Source of the DNA: Hyphomicrobiales bacterium
GTDB lineage: Bacteria > Pseudomonadota > Alphaproteobacteria > Rhizobiales > CAJQND01
Assembly: GCA_028285595.1 (NCBI GenBank)
Contig: JANQOW010000113.1
Coordinates: 58,962-122,961 of the forward strand
DNA: 64,000 nt
Direction of reading: 5' to 3'
Each line of letters starts with the position of its first letter. Positions within the stretch are counted from its first letter, which is position 1. The position numbers and the translations under genes were made by a program. The notes beneath the pieces were generated by a model that was given only the letters and a program-made list of their open reading frames with translations, had not been told where the DNA came from and searched no databases. Below, piece after piece: positions 1-6,892 of the stretch.

Positions 1-239
1 CTGCCGGTGTGGTCAAAGACAATCCGGAGAACCGCGGCTACTTCTTTGGCGAGTGCGTTCAGGGCAGCGACGACACGGTGATGTTCGTTTCGGTCTGGTC
101 AGGTCTTGATGCGGTGAAGGCGCATTTTGGTGACGATTGGGAAAGCTCCTACATGCCGCCGGGGTATGAGGACCTGATCGATGAATGCTCCGTGCGGCAC
201 TTCGATATGGCGTCGGGGTGGCATGTGAAGGGTCTGTGA
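1..239 (+). CDS. ABM-like (dimeric alpha/beta barrel) protein, 3' end only
   Basis: The reading frame enters from the left edge (first full codon at base 3) and stops at 237-239, so only about 79 C-terminal residues are visible. The visible part has the pattern of small stress-responsive or antibiotic-biosynthesis-monooxygenase domains: a VMFVSVW strand followed by a helix with LDAVKAHFG. That is the same strand-helix order as the complete ABM gene at 48287-48601. The GTG at position 9 is only an internal codon. The palindromic repeat block follows the stop directly. Its position next to an IclR/SDR/cupin group suggests an accessory catabolic role, but no substrate can be inferred. The family call is moderate because the N-terminal half is missing. 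Confidence 0.6.
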   Translation, partial: AGVVKDNPENRGYFFGECVQGSDDTVMFVSVWSGLDAVKAHFGDDWESSYMPPGYEDLIDECSVRHFDMASGWHVKGL

Positions 240-576
240 GGAGACGCTCGTTTCGCCCATAGCCGCCGCGTCCCTGCGAAAGCAGGGGTGCGGAACCACA
301 CACCGTCATCCCGGAATTTTGCGTCAGCAAAATATCCGGGACCCAGCAGCGGCCCGGCTCTGCGGCCTCTGGTTCCCCGCGTTCGCGGGGATGACGAAGG
401 GTGGCGGTTCACAGCTCTCACTTTTCCTTTGGCTTAGAAGGTCCCTGCCTTCGCAGGGGAACGGGAGATTAAACCCCGCGTCCCTGCGAAAGCAGGGACC
501 TTCTGAGCCAAGGGAAAGATGCGAGCTATGGGTCCCTGCTTTCGCATGGATGACGGAGGGTGGAGGGCAAGGGTGC
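240..576. repeat. Intergenic block of palindromic repeats
   Basis: This 337-bp gap holds no convincing gene. It is packed with stem-loop elements: CCCTGC-GAAA-GCAGGG at 272-287, a longer stem with CCCGGA and TCCGGG ends at 310-341, CCCCGCG-TT-CGCGGGG at 375-390, CCCTGC/GCAGGG at 443-458, CCCTGC-GAAA-GCAGGG at 482-497, and a decayed copy at 533-546. Spacing between copies is irregular and orientation varies, unlike CRISPR. Copies of the same family recur at 6738-6862, 52048-52063, 55343-55420 and 56941-57009. Confidence 0.85.
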
Positions 577-1341
577 TTAGTGGCCGGTGTGGCCCATCTG
601 TCTTGAAACCGCCTTCGCGCTGGCGGACACCGCCTCTGCATAGCGCATAGCGTCTTCCAGCCGGAACATCGGGACGGAGACGCTGATCGCCCCGAGGGGT
701 CTGGCCCGGTGATCGCGCACCGGCGCTCCAAAGCAGACGATGCCGGGCTCGTTCTCCTGGTCTTCACGCGCAAAGCCCTGCTTGCGCGCTTCGCCAACTT
801 GAGCTTTGAGAGCCTCCGCCTCCGTCACCGTGAACGCGGTGAGCGCTGGCCGGTCGAGCCGGTCAATCATGGCCGCAGCCTCTTCCGGCGGGAGCGCGCT
901 GAGGTAGGCCTTGCCCACGCTGGTGGAATAGAAGGGGATTTGCGTGCCGATGGTGGACATCATGCGCACCACCTCGCGGCTTTCAATCTTGTCGATATAA
1001 ACCATCACATCACCGCTCGGCACGGCCAGGTGGACGGTCTCCCCGGTGACGTCGCGCAGGCGTTCCAGTTCAGGAGCAGCCTCTTGGCGCAGATCGCTTT
1101 GAGAGAGCGCGGTTCGCGCCAGCGCGACCAGCCGGGCGCCCAGCCGGTAGCTGTTCTGGCCGCAGGCCTCAACCAGCCCTTCCGCCTCCAGCGAGGCGAT
1201 GATCCGGTACAGCGTCGGGCGCGTGAGATCGCTCATCTCCGCAAGGTCCACCCGGCTGAGCGGGCGTCCCGCATCGGCGATAAGCTGAAGCACTTGAATG
1301 GAACGGCCAAAACTCTGCGCGCCCTGAACGCTTGCTGCCAT
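577..1341 (-). CDS. IclR-family transcriptional regulator
   Basis: A 254-residue regulator with an N-terminal winged helix (SFGRSIQVLQLIADAGRPLS, then a recognition segment with LTRPTLYRIIASLEAEGLVE) and a C-terminal IclR ligand-binding domain, including YSTSVGKAYLSALP and PGIVCFGAPVRD. IclR proteins bind small aromatic or acidic metabolites and control adjacent catabolic genes. I place the start at the ATG at 1339-1341, which has GAGAGGA just upstream. The ATG at 1396-1398 would add 19 residues but lies inside an operator-like palindrome. The gene is divergent from the SDR at 1451, so it probably regulates that SDR and the following cupin. The effector is unknown. Confidence 0.9.
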   Translation of the reverse strand: MAASVQGAQSFGRSIQVLQLIADAGRPLSRVDLAEMSDLTRPTLYRIIASLEAEGLVEACGQNSYRLGARLVALARTALSQSDLRQEAAPELERLRDVTGETVHLAVPSGDVMVYIDKIESREVVRMMSTIGTQIPFYSTSVGKAYLSALPPEEAAAMIDRLDRPALTAFTVTEAEALKAQVGEARKQGFAREDQENEPGIVCFGAPVRDHRARPLGAISVSVPMFRLEDAMRYAEAVSASAKAVSRQMGHTGH

Positions 1342-1393
1342 GGGTCCTCTCTCAGCCGCAGCCTGTTGACATTGCCGCCAGACTGTCGCATTG

Positions 1394-1425
1394 TCCATTT
1401 AATGGATATTAGTCCATAATATGGA
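1394..1425. promoter_or_regulatory. Paired TCCAT-N3-ATGGA dyads in the IclR/SDR divergent promoter
   Basis: Two 13-bp perfect inverted repeats, TCCAT-TTA-ATGGA at 1394-1406 and TCCAT-AAT-ATGGA at 1413-1425, have centres 19 bp apart, about two helical turns. They sit between the divergent regulator and SDR genes, the expected place for an autoregulatory IclR operator. Binding by this particular regulator is inferred from position only. Confidence 0.65.
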
Positions 1426-1450
1426 TATACACAAGAGCGAATACCCTTAG

Positions 1451-2155
1451 ATGAACGATCAATCTTCTGCCTCCGTGCTGGTCACCGGGGCCACCAGCGG
1501 GATCGGCCAGGCCATCGCCCGCGGCTTTGCCGATGACGGCCAGAGCGTTTTGGCTGTGGGCCTCGGGGAACTGCCGCCTGAGGAGGCAAACCTCAGCTAT
1601 GGCGAGCTGGATGTGCGCGATGAGGCCGCCGTGCGCGAGACGGTGCGTGCCCTGCCCGGCTTGAAAGTGGTGATCAACGCTGCAGGGATCATCAATCGCG
1701 GAGCCGAACACGACCCGGCCGTTTTCGAGAAAGTGGTGGACATCAATCTCAACGGCACCATGCGCGTCTGCGCCGACGCCCGGCCCACCCTTGCGGCGAA
1801 CAAAGGGGCCATCATCAACATCGCCTCTATGCTGAGCTATTTCGGCGGCGGCCTTGTGCCGGGCTATGCGGCGTCCAAAGGCGGTGTCATGCAGCTCACC
1901 AAGTCACTGGCGATTGCCTATGCAACCGACGGCATCCGCGTGAACGCCCTGGCGCCCGGCTGGATCGCCACACCGCTGACCGACGGGTTGCGCAGCGATA
2001 GCGAACGCTCCGCAGCGATCCTTGGGCGCACACCTATGGGCCGCTGGGGGGCGCCGGAAGATCTGATTGGGCCGGCCCTGTTTCTGGCGAGCCCCGCGGC
2101 CGGTTTTGTCACCGGCGCCTGTTTGAATGTCGATGGCGGCTACGCCGTCATGTAA
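1451..2155 (+). CDS. Short-chain dehydrogenase/reductase (SDR)
   Basis: A 234-residue classical SDR that oxidises or reduces an alcohol/ketone with NAD(P). It shows the cofactor motif TGATSGIGQAIA near the N-terminus, the NAAG strand, the catalytic Ser in NIASMLSYFGG, the YAASKGG active-site Tyr/Lys, and the usual end VTGACLNVDGGYAV. The ATG at 1451 lacks a strong ribosome-binding site, but the frame and length suit the family. It is followed after 22 bp by the cupin at 2178 and is divergent from the IclR regulator, so the two genes probably form one regulated catabolic unit. The substrate cannot be told from sequence. Confidence 0.92.
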   Translation: MNDQSSASVLVTGATSGIGQAIARGFADDGQSVLAVGLGELPPEEANLSYGELDVRDEAAVRETVRALPGLKVVINAAGIINRGAEHDPAVFEKVVDINLNGTMRVCADARPTLAANKGAIINIASMLSYFGGGLVPGYAASKGGVMQLTKSLAIAYATDGIRVNALAPGWIATPLTDGLRSDSERSAAILGRTPMGRWGAPEDLIGPALFLASPAAGFVTGACLNVDGGYAVM

Positions 2156-2177
2156 CCTTCGCGAAAGGACCTCTTAA

Positions 2178-2708
2178 ATGCCTGTGGTTGAACCTGATCT
2201 TGATCCCCGCACGCCCTATCAGTTGGCGATGCCGCCCGATGCCCTGCCGGAGATCGTCGTCCCCGACGCCATGGCAGCAGAAGACGACCGGCTCTGGGTG
2301 CCCCAGGCGGAGAACGTGTTCTTCCGCCCGCTCTGTCTGAATGTGAGCCAGGGCTATTGGATGAACCTCCTTAAGGTCACCAAATCCGGTGTCCTCTCGC
2401 GCCACCGCCACGCCAATGCGGTGCATGGCTTTGTGCTGAAGGGCCGCTGGTTCTATCTGGAACACGATTGGGTGGCCGAGGAAGGTGGCTATGTGTTTGA
2501 GCCGCCGGGCGAAACACACACGCTTGTGGTGCCCGACGATGTGGACGAGATGATCACCTACTTCCAGGTCAACGGTGTGATGTACTACGTGGACCCTTAC
2601 GGCAAGCATTTGGGCTACGAGGACGTGTTCACCAAAATCGATATGTGCCGCGAGCACTTTGAGAAGGTCGGGCTGGGCGCGGACTACGTGAAAACGTTCA
2701 TCCGCTAG
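2178..2708 (+). CDS. Cupin protein of the 2,4'-dihydroxyacetophenone dioxygenase family
   Basis: A 176-residue cupin. The metal-binding motif 1 is seen in SRHRHANAVHGFVLKG and motif 2 in EPPGETHTLVVPDD; the segment VMYYVDPYGKHLGYED is typical of the 2,4'-dihydroxyacetophenone dioxygenase (DAD) group, which cleaves a carbon-carbon bond next to a ketone using non-haem iron. An AAAGGA ribosome-binding site precedes the ATG. It follows the SDR closely and probably shares its IclR control. Family membership is firm; that it is a DAD acting on a hydroxyacetophenone is only a possibility, because many homologues are uncharacterised. Confidence 0.85.
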   Translation: MPVVEPDLDPRTPYQLAMPPDALPEIVVPDAMAAEDDRLWVPQAENVFFRPLCLNVSQGYWMNLLKVTKSGVLSRHRHANAVHGFVLKGRWFYLEHDWVAEEGGYVFEPPGETHTLVVPDDVDEMITYFQVNGVMYYVDPYGKHLGYEDVFTKIDMCREHFEKVGLGADYVKTFIR

Positions 2709-3034
2709 GGTTTGCCCTTGCAAAACGTCGCCGGCTCTGATTTACAGACGCCCGGTTTCATCCCTTGAACAGGACGCTCCGTTTTGCCGTCATAGACACC
2801 GGTCTCACCAGTTCACCTTCACGTGCCGGGTAACGCTCACCTGCGTTGCCGGATGACTATTCATGTGTTTGTCGAGGTGGCGGTTTGAGACCGGTATGGC
2901 GTCCTGACCCCCTCACATACGCATGGTGCCTGGCCTTTTAGGCCTGATCTTTACTGTTCCACTGCCAGACCGCGCCCGGCTCCGGGCTCTCAAATCACAC
3001 TCTCGACGGACTTCCAGTTGGAAGAAACCCCGAG
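2709..3034. other. Intergenic region with a 10-bp long-range inverted repeat and hairpins
   Basis: No gene is seen in this 326-bp gap. ACCGGTCTCA at 2798-2807 is exactly complementary to TGAGACCGGT at 2886-2895, enclosing a hairpin of about 9 bp (2826-2835 with 2844-2852). A further short stem, GGCCT-TTT-AGGCC, lies at 2932-2944 and could act as a weak terminator. The arrangement could be a structured RNA or leader, but it matches no riboswitch class I recognise. Confidence 0.45.
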
Positions 3035-3643
3035 ATGTCCGGAATCTTGTCCGTCCAATGGACCGTAACTCCCCTCACTGCGCCTGAACCCATCTTCTCC
3101 TGCCCTGGCTGCGGCAACCCATGTGCGTTCCGCTCCAGCGGCAAGTTCCGCCTCAATGCCAACAGCAAACAGCTCGATGCCTGGTTGATTTACAGATGCA
3201 CAAGCTGCGGCACCACATGGAACCGGCCGGTGTTTGAGCGGATGGCCGTGCGGAAGATCGATCCGGCGACTTTGCAGGCGCTGCAGTCGAATGACCCGAA
3301 GCACGCTGAGGCGGTCGCCTTCGATCTTCATCAACTGCGCCGCCACACGCCCAAGGTGAAGGTGGTTGCGGATGTGCATGTGGACAAACAGGTGTTGCGC
3401 GACGACTGCAGCGCCTGGAGCCGCATGGACATTCTGTTCACCGTGCCCGTTCCAACGTCCATGCGCGCGGATCGGCTGCTTGCCCAGGAGCTGGAGATCC
3501 CGCGCGCCAAGGTGCTGGAGCTGGCAAGCATCAAACATCTGCGCGCGGGGGCCAAAACCCGGCGTCAACTGCGCAGACCTGTGCGCGACGGCCTGTGTGT
3601 CACCATCGCGCGGCAGGCCCTGATGCGCTCAAATCAGAACTGA
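3035..3643 (+). CDS. DUF1062 zinc-ribbon protein
   Basis: A 202-residue protein of the DUF1062 family, whose function is unknown. Near the N-terminus two CxxC pairs, CPGC and CTSC, separated by about 35 residues, should bind one zinc ion. The rest is basic and ends with helices rich in Arg, including KTRRQLRRPVRDG, which suggests possible contact with nucleic acid; that is inference only. The ATG at 3035 follows a purine-rich GGAAGAAA. Its 3' end overlaps the end of the convergent adk by 10 bp, so the two genes share their termination region. Confidence 0.85.
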   Translation: MSGILSVQWTVTPLTAPEPIFSCPGCGNPCAFRSSGKFRLNANSKQLDAWLIYRCTSCGTTWNRPVFERMAVRKIDPATLQALQSNDPKHAEAVAFDLHQLRRHTPKVKVVADVHVDKQVLRDDCSAWSRMDILFTVPVPTSMRADRLLAQELEIPRAKVLELASIKHLRAGAKTRRQLRRPVRDGLCVTIARQALMRSNQN

Positions 3644-4257
3644 AGGCTCGCGTGGGGTTGAGAGGTGGCGGCCGCCTCCGGCTTTGTCCGCTCCTCCAGA
3701 ATGACCATCAATGTGGCGGTGACGCTTGCCGGCGTTGCCGTCCCATCCACGGTCTCCAGAAGACCATTTGCCTGGTAATGGTCAAGGATGGGGAGCGTTT
3801 GCTCGGTGTAGACTTCGATGCGGTTTTTCAGCGTCGCGGCATTGTCATCTGCGCGGGCCGTGCCGGCGGCGCGGGCCCGTGCCTCGATCCGGTCAAACAG
3901 AACGTCCGTGGGAACGTCCAGATTGATCGCCACATCCAGGGTAATGCCGAGCTTCTTCAGCATGTTGTCCAGCGCATGGGCCTGGCCGATCGTTCTGGGA
4001 AAGCCGTCAAGGATAAAGCCGTTCGCACAATCGGGCATCTGAATGCGCTCTGCAATGATGCCCAGCACGAGCTCATCGGGCACCAGGTCGCCGCGTTCCA
4101 TGGTTTGCTTGGCAAGGATGCCCAGTTCGTTTCCTTCAGCAACTGCTGCACGCAACATATCGCCTGTGGACAATTGAGGGATCTGAAACTGATCAACCAG
4201 GAATTCAGCTTGCGTTCCTTTGCCCGCACCCGGCGGGCCCATCAGGATAAATCTCAT
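3634..4257 (-). CDS. adk: Adenylate kinase
   Basis: Catalyses ATP + AMP = 2 ADP in the cytosol. The P-loop GPPGAGKGTQ is at the N-terminus, followed by the AMP-binding segment STGDMLRAAV, the DGFPRT motif, and the RADDN sequence after a short LID. The LID has no zinc-binding cysteines, so this is the short-LID form. The chosen ATG (4255-4257) has AAGGA upstream and gives 207 residues; an upstream in-frame start would add seven. The last 20 or so residues (TKPEAAATSQPHASLQF) are an unusual tail beyond the catalytic domain. The gene stands alone rather than in the secY-adk ribosomal operon, so a second copy elsewhere is possible. Confidence 0.95.
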   Translation of the reverse strand: MRFILMGPPGAGKGTQAEFLVDQFQIPQLSTGDMLRAAVAEGNELGILAKQTMERGDLVPDELVLGIIAERIQMPDCANGFILDGFPRTIGQAHALDNMLKKLGITLDVAINLDVPTDVLFDRIEARARAAGTARADDNAATLKNRIEVYTEQTLPILDHYQANGLLETVDGTATPASVTATLMVILEERTKPEAAATSQPHASLQF

Positions 4258-4293
4258 TCTAGCACCGTCCTTCTTCAATAGTTGTCTGCAGCA

Positions 4294-4384
4294 ATGTTGC
4301 GCCGCAACATGAAATCCACCCCATCAAACCCTTAAAGTCAATTACTTTGTGCATTGCACCATAGTATATATTGCGCTGCACAAT
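4294..4384. promoter_or_regulatory. TGC-rich dyads upstream of the phasin gene
   Basis: Three dyads lie between adk and the phasin start. ATGTTGCGCCGCAACAT at 4294-4310 is a perfect 8+1+8 palindrome, GTGCA-T-TGCAC at 4349-4359 is a perfect 5+1+5, and ATTG-CGCTGCA-CAAT spans 4370-4384. An AT-rich TATATATT lies between the last two. TGC-rich dyads are the known binding type of the polyhydroxyalkanoate repressor PhaR, which controls phasin genes in alphaproteobacteria. Assignment to PhaR is inference from gene context. Confidence 0.6.
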
Positions 4385-4459
4385 AAAAGCGCGTAGGGTG
4401 CGGAGCAGTATCGGCGGTCTGGAGGAACAGACCTTAAACTGCCAGTGAAAGGACACGTC

Positions 4460-4915
4460 ATGAATGCAACGATGAACAAAGCGGCCGAAGAGGCCCTCAA
4501 GGCTTTTCAGAATGGCGAAGCCACGAAGTTTGTTAAAGACGCCATGCTGGAAGGCGTGAGCAAGTCTCAGGAAGCCAGCACCGTCTGGGCCACATTCTAC
4601 AAAGACATGGGCAAGACATACGAAGGCTTGTTCATGAAAGCGGCGGCCAATGCTCGCACGATCAACGAGAAAGTGCTGGAAAACGCGACGGCAAACGCAA
4701 AATCCATGTTCGATCATGCTGCCAAATCCGTTGAAGCCGGCGACATGAAAGCCGCCGCCACCAGCCAGATGGAGTTTGTCGGCGCGCAAACGGCCGTCCT
4801 TAATGAGCAACAGGTTGAGCTGTTTGACCTGACCAATGCCATCGCCAAGGACATGTTCGAAGCCAGCTCCGCCGCGGCGCAGGCCACAGCAGAGCGGGTC
4901 AAGGCGTCAGCCTGA
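4460..4915 (+). CDS. Phasin family protein
   Basis: A 151-residue, cysteine-free, Ala-rich helical protein with the phasin pattern: an amphipathic helix through EALKAFQNGEATKFVKDA, and a C-terminal helix through LTNAIAKDMFEASSAAAQ. Phasins coat polyhydroxyalkanoate granules, controlling their size and number. I chose the ATG at 4460 because AAAGGA lies 7-8 bp upstream; the in-frame GTG at 4445 overlaps that site. It is monocistronic, with its own dyad-rich promoter and a strong terminator at 4957-4992. No PHA synthase gene is present in the window. Some related phasin-like proteins act as general stress granule proteins, so a PHA role is likely rather than shown. Confidence 0.88.
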   Translation: MNATMNKAAEEALKAFQNGEATKFVKDAMLEGVSKSQEASTVWATFYKDMGKTYEGLFMKAAANARTINEKVLENATANAKSMFDHAAKSVEAGDMKAAATSQMEFVGAQTAVLNEQQVELFDLTNAIAKDMFEASSAAAQATAERVKASA

Positions 4916-4956
4916 CGGAACTCCGTCTGAACCTATCGTTTTTCTCTCCCGAAACT

Positions 4957-4992
4957 CGGTCCGTATCCGCTCTGGATGCGGGCCGTTTTTTT
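4957..4992 (+). terminator. Rho-independent terminator after the phasin gene
   Basis: A 12-bp stem, CGGTCCGTATCC pairing with GGATGCGGGCCG (two G-U pairs), with a 5-base loop, is followed by seven T residues. Confidence 0.85.
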
Positions 4993-5099
4993 GTTTCGCC
5001 GGCCAATCCAAAATTTTTTTCATTTTTTTTCGCCCCTGTGACGCGCGTCACTGCCGCCTGCCCTCCCCGCCTCTAAAACAGTCTCAACGCAAACGAGAT

Positions 5100-5121
5100 C
5101 TGCACGGGGCAGATCGTGCAG
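5100..5121 (+). promoter_or_regulatory. Leader hairpin before the small secreted protein
   Basis: CTGCACG and CGTGCAG form a perfect 7-bp stem with an 8-base loop, about 30 bp upstream of the start codon at 5151. It may lie in the 5' leader of the mRNA or be an operator; the sequence cannot separate these. Confidence 0.4.
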
Positions 5122-5150
5122 ACACCCCAGAGGGACAAGGAACCAAAACA

Positions 5151-5426
5151 ATGATCCGTAAAGCACTTTTCGCCATCGCAGCCGTCGCCACCATCGCCAG
5201 CGCGGCCGCCGCCACCACCACAACCGCAGAGGCCGGCTCTTACGGCTACGGCGGCTACAGCCACGGCTACACGAGCTATGATGTCTATAAGCCGCGCTTC
5301 CGCTACATCCGCAAATGCCACCGGGTGAAAGTGGGCCACCGCAAGGTCTGGGACCACTATTCCTATGGCTACCGCTATAGAGCCGTCTACAAGCGCCGCT
5401 GCCACCGGGTGAAGGTGCACTACTAA
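5151..5426 (+). CDS. Small secreted Tyr/Arg/His-rich protein with duplicated CHRVKV motif
   Basis: A 91-residue protein with a clear signal peptide: MIRK, a hydrophobic Ala-rich core, and probable cleavage after AEA near residue 28. The mature part starts with a Gly/Tyr/Ser-rich stretch (YGYGGYSHGY), then becomes strongly basic. The hexamer CHRVKV occurs twice, the second time at the very C-terminus, so one disulfide between the two cysteines is possible. AAGGA lies 9 bp before the ATG. A leader hairpin (CTGCACG at 5100-5106 with CGTGCAG at 5115-5121) precedes it and a terminator follows, so it is a single-gene unit. No function is known to me; an envelope-associated role is a guess. Confidence 0.82.
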   Translation: MIRKALFAIAAVATIASAAAATTTTAEAGSYGYGGYSHGYTSYDVYKPRFRYIRKCHRVKVGHRKVWDHYSYGYRYRAVYKRRCHRVKVHY

Positions 5427-5458
5427 GAGCTGGAAAACAGCCAAGCCTAACAACAGGA

Positions 5459-5490
5459 AAGCGGCTCCCCCGGGGGCCGCTTTTCTTTTG
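5459..5490 (+). terminator. Rho-independent terminator after the small secreted protein
   Basis: AAGCGGCTCCC and GGGGGCCGCTT form a GC-rich stem around 5459-5482 (one mispair), followed by TTTTCTTTT. Confidence 0.85.
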
Positions 5491-5547
5491 CGTGCACGCC
5501 GCCCGCCGGACTAGACTTCCCCGAAAGAAGCGAGAAGGACGGGCGTG

Positions 5548-6669
5548 ATGAAAGAGGCTGATTTTCTGATTGTGGGGGCCGGCATTGGCGGCACGTCGTG
5601 CGCCAATTGGCTGTCGGAGCATCACTCGGTGATCGTTCTGGAAATGGAAAGCCAGCCCGGATACCACACGACGGGCCGTTCCGTGGCGGTCTACACCGAA
5701 GCCTACGGACCGCGCATCATCAGGGCGCTTGCCAAATCAGGTTTTGGCTTTCTCACCCAGCCGCCGGAAAGCTTCAGCGATATCCCGCTCAGCCGGCCTC
5801 ACGGCCTCTTCTTCATCGCGCGCGAGGATCAGATGGACGCGCTGGAGACCGGCCTGAAAGACGTTCAAGAGCTCTCCCCGGAGATCCAACTGATCAGCGC
5901 AGACGAGGCGGTGGCGCAAATTCCGGTCCTGCGCCGGGATTACCTGGCCGCCGCCTTCCTGGACCCCAACGCCCTGGCGCTTGATGTGAACGCCATCCAC
6001 CAGGGCTATATGCGCGGCCTTAGGCGCAATGGCAGCGAGATTGTCTGCAATGCGGAGATCCAGGGCCTGGAGCGTAAGGGGGGCAAGTGGCATGTGAGCA
6101 CACCGGCCGGCGAGTTTGCCGCGCCGGTTCTGGTCAATGCGGCAGGCGCCTGGGCCGATCAGGTGGGCCGGATGGCCGGTGCCCGCACGATCGGACTGCA
6201 GCCGAAACGGCGCACCGTGATTGCCTTCACCCCGCCAAACGCGCAAGTGGATGATCACTGGCCGGTGGTGATCGACTGCCAGGAGGAATTCTATTTCAAG
6301 GTGGACGCCGGCACGGTCCTGGGCTCACCGGCCGATGAGACCCCGGTGGAGCCGCAGGATGTGCAGCCTGAAGAGATCGATATCGCCTACACCATCGACC
6401 GGCTGCAGACGGCCACCACCATGGAAATAACCAAGCTGCAGCGCACCTGGGCGGGCCTGCGAAGCTTCGTGCCAGACGGCATACCGGTTGCCGGCTATGA
6501 TCCGGACGCAGAAGGCTTTTGCTGGTGCGCCGGGCAAGGCGGCTACGGCATTGGGACCTCGGTCGGCATGGGCCGGGCCAGCGCGGCTCTGGCGCGCGGT
6601 GAGGATTTGCCGGACGATATCCAGGCGTTGGGTGTGAGCGCGGCTGATCTTTCACCGGAGCGGTTTTAG
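5548..6669 (+). CDS. FAD-dependent oxidoreductase, D-amino-acid dehydrogenase (DadA/DauA) type
   Basis: A 373-residue protein with an N-terminal dinucleotide-binding fold (FLIVGAGIGGTSCANWL) and the segment GYHTTGRSVAVY typical of D-arginine dehydrogenase-like FAD enzymes. A central substrate domain follows, then a C-terminal FAD motif with GYGIGTSVGMGRASAALA. These enzymes deaminate D-amino or secondary amino acids and pass electrons to the respiratory chain or oxygen. The ATG at 5548 has AGAAGGA 9 bp upstream; an overlapping GTG at 5545 is less well placed. The gene is flanked by a terminator and a repeat block, so it is probably transcribed alone. The substrate is not predictable; DauA-like specificity is a possibility. 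Confidence 0.88.
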   Translation: MKEADFLIVGAGIGGTSCANWLSEHHSVIVLEMESQPGYHTTGRSVAVYTEAYGPRIIRALAKSGFGFLTQPPESFSDIPLSRPHGLFFIAREDQMDALETGLKDVQELSPEIQLISADEAVAQIPVLRRDYLAAAFLDPNALALDVNAIHQGYMRGLRRNGSEIVCNAEIQGLERKGGKWHVSTPAGEFAAPVLVNAAGAWADQVGRMAGARTIGLQPKRRTVIAFTPPNAQVDDHWPVVIDCQEEFYFKVDAGTVLGSPADETPVEPQDVQPEEIDIAYTIDRLQTATTMEITKLQRTWAGLRSFVPDGIPVAGYDPDAEGFCWCAGQGGYGIGTSVGMGRASAALARGEDLPDDIQALGVSAADLSPERF

Positions 6670-6737
6670 AGCACCTCCCCGCGCCCTTGCCTACGCGAGG
6701 GCCCATAGCTCGGCACTTTTCCCTTGGCTGAGAAGGT

Positions 6738-6862
6738 CCCTGCTTTCGCAGGGACGCGGGGGGGGGAGGGGTGTGTTTGCTCTCCTACCGCTCCCCTGCG
6801 AAAGCAGGGGTCCATAGCTCTTGCCTTTCCCTTGGCTGGGAAGGCCCTCGCTTTCGCAAGGG
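6738..6862. repeat. Three palindromic repeats (CCCTGC/GCAGGG family)
   Basis: CCCTGCTTTCGCAGGG at 6738-6753, CCCCTGCGAAAGCAGGGG at 6793-6810 and a variant GCCCTCGCTTTCGCAAGGGC at 6844-6863 lie between the oxidoreductase and the convergent histidine kinase. The flank CCCTTGGCTGAGAAGG precedes the first copy and a near-identical flank recurs at about 421-441 and 56977-56992, so the repeat unit is longer than the hairpin itself. Confidence 0.85.
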
Positions 6863-6892
6863 CGCGGGAAGGGGCAAGGGCGCGCGGGGGAG

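Noticed and set aside
240..576. Repeated palindromes that could suggest a CRISPR array
   Set aside because: Spacing and orientation are irregular, the repeats are perfect hairpins, copies are scattered over the genome window, and no cas gene is present.
577..1398. Longer IclR reading frame from 1398
   Set aside because: The start codon lies within the operator palindrome and lacks a ribosome-binding site; the ATG at 1341 has one.
2709..3034. Cobalamin or other known riboswitch
   Set aside because: GGTGCC- and CCACTG-like bits occur, but not in the order or spacing of a B12 box, and the next gene (DUF1062) is not a transport or cobalamin gene.
4836..5426. Long open frame running from inside the phasin gene into the small secreted protein
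   Set aside because: The part before 5151 overlaps the phasin gene and terminator in another frame; a signal peptide and ribosome-binding site begin at 5151.
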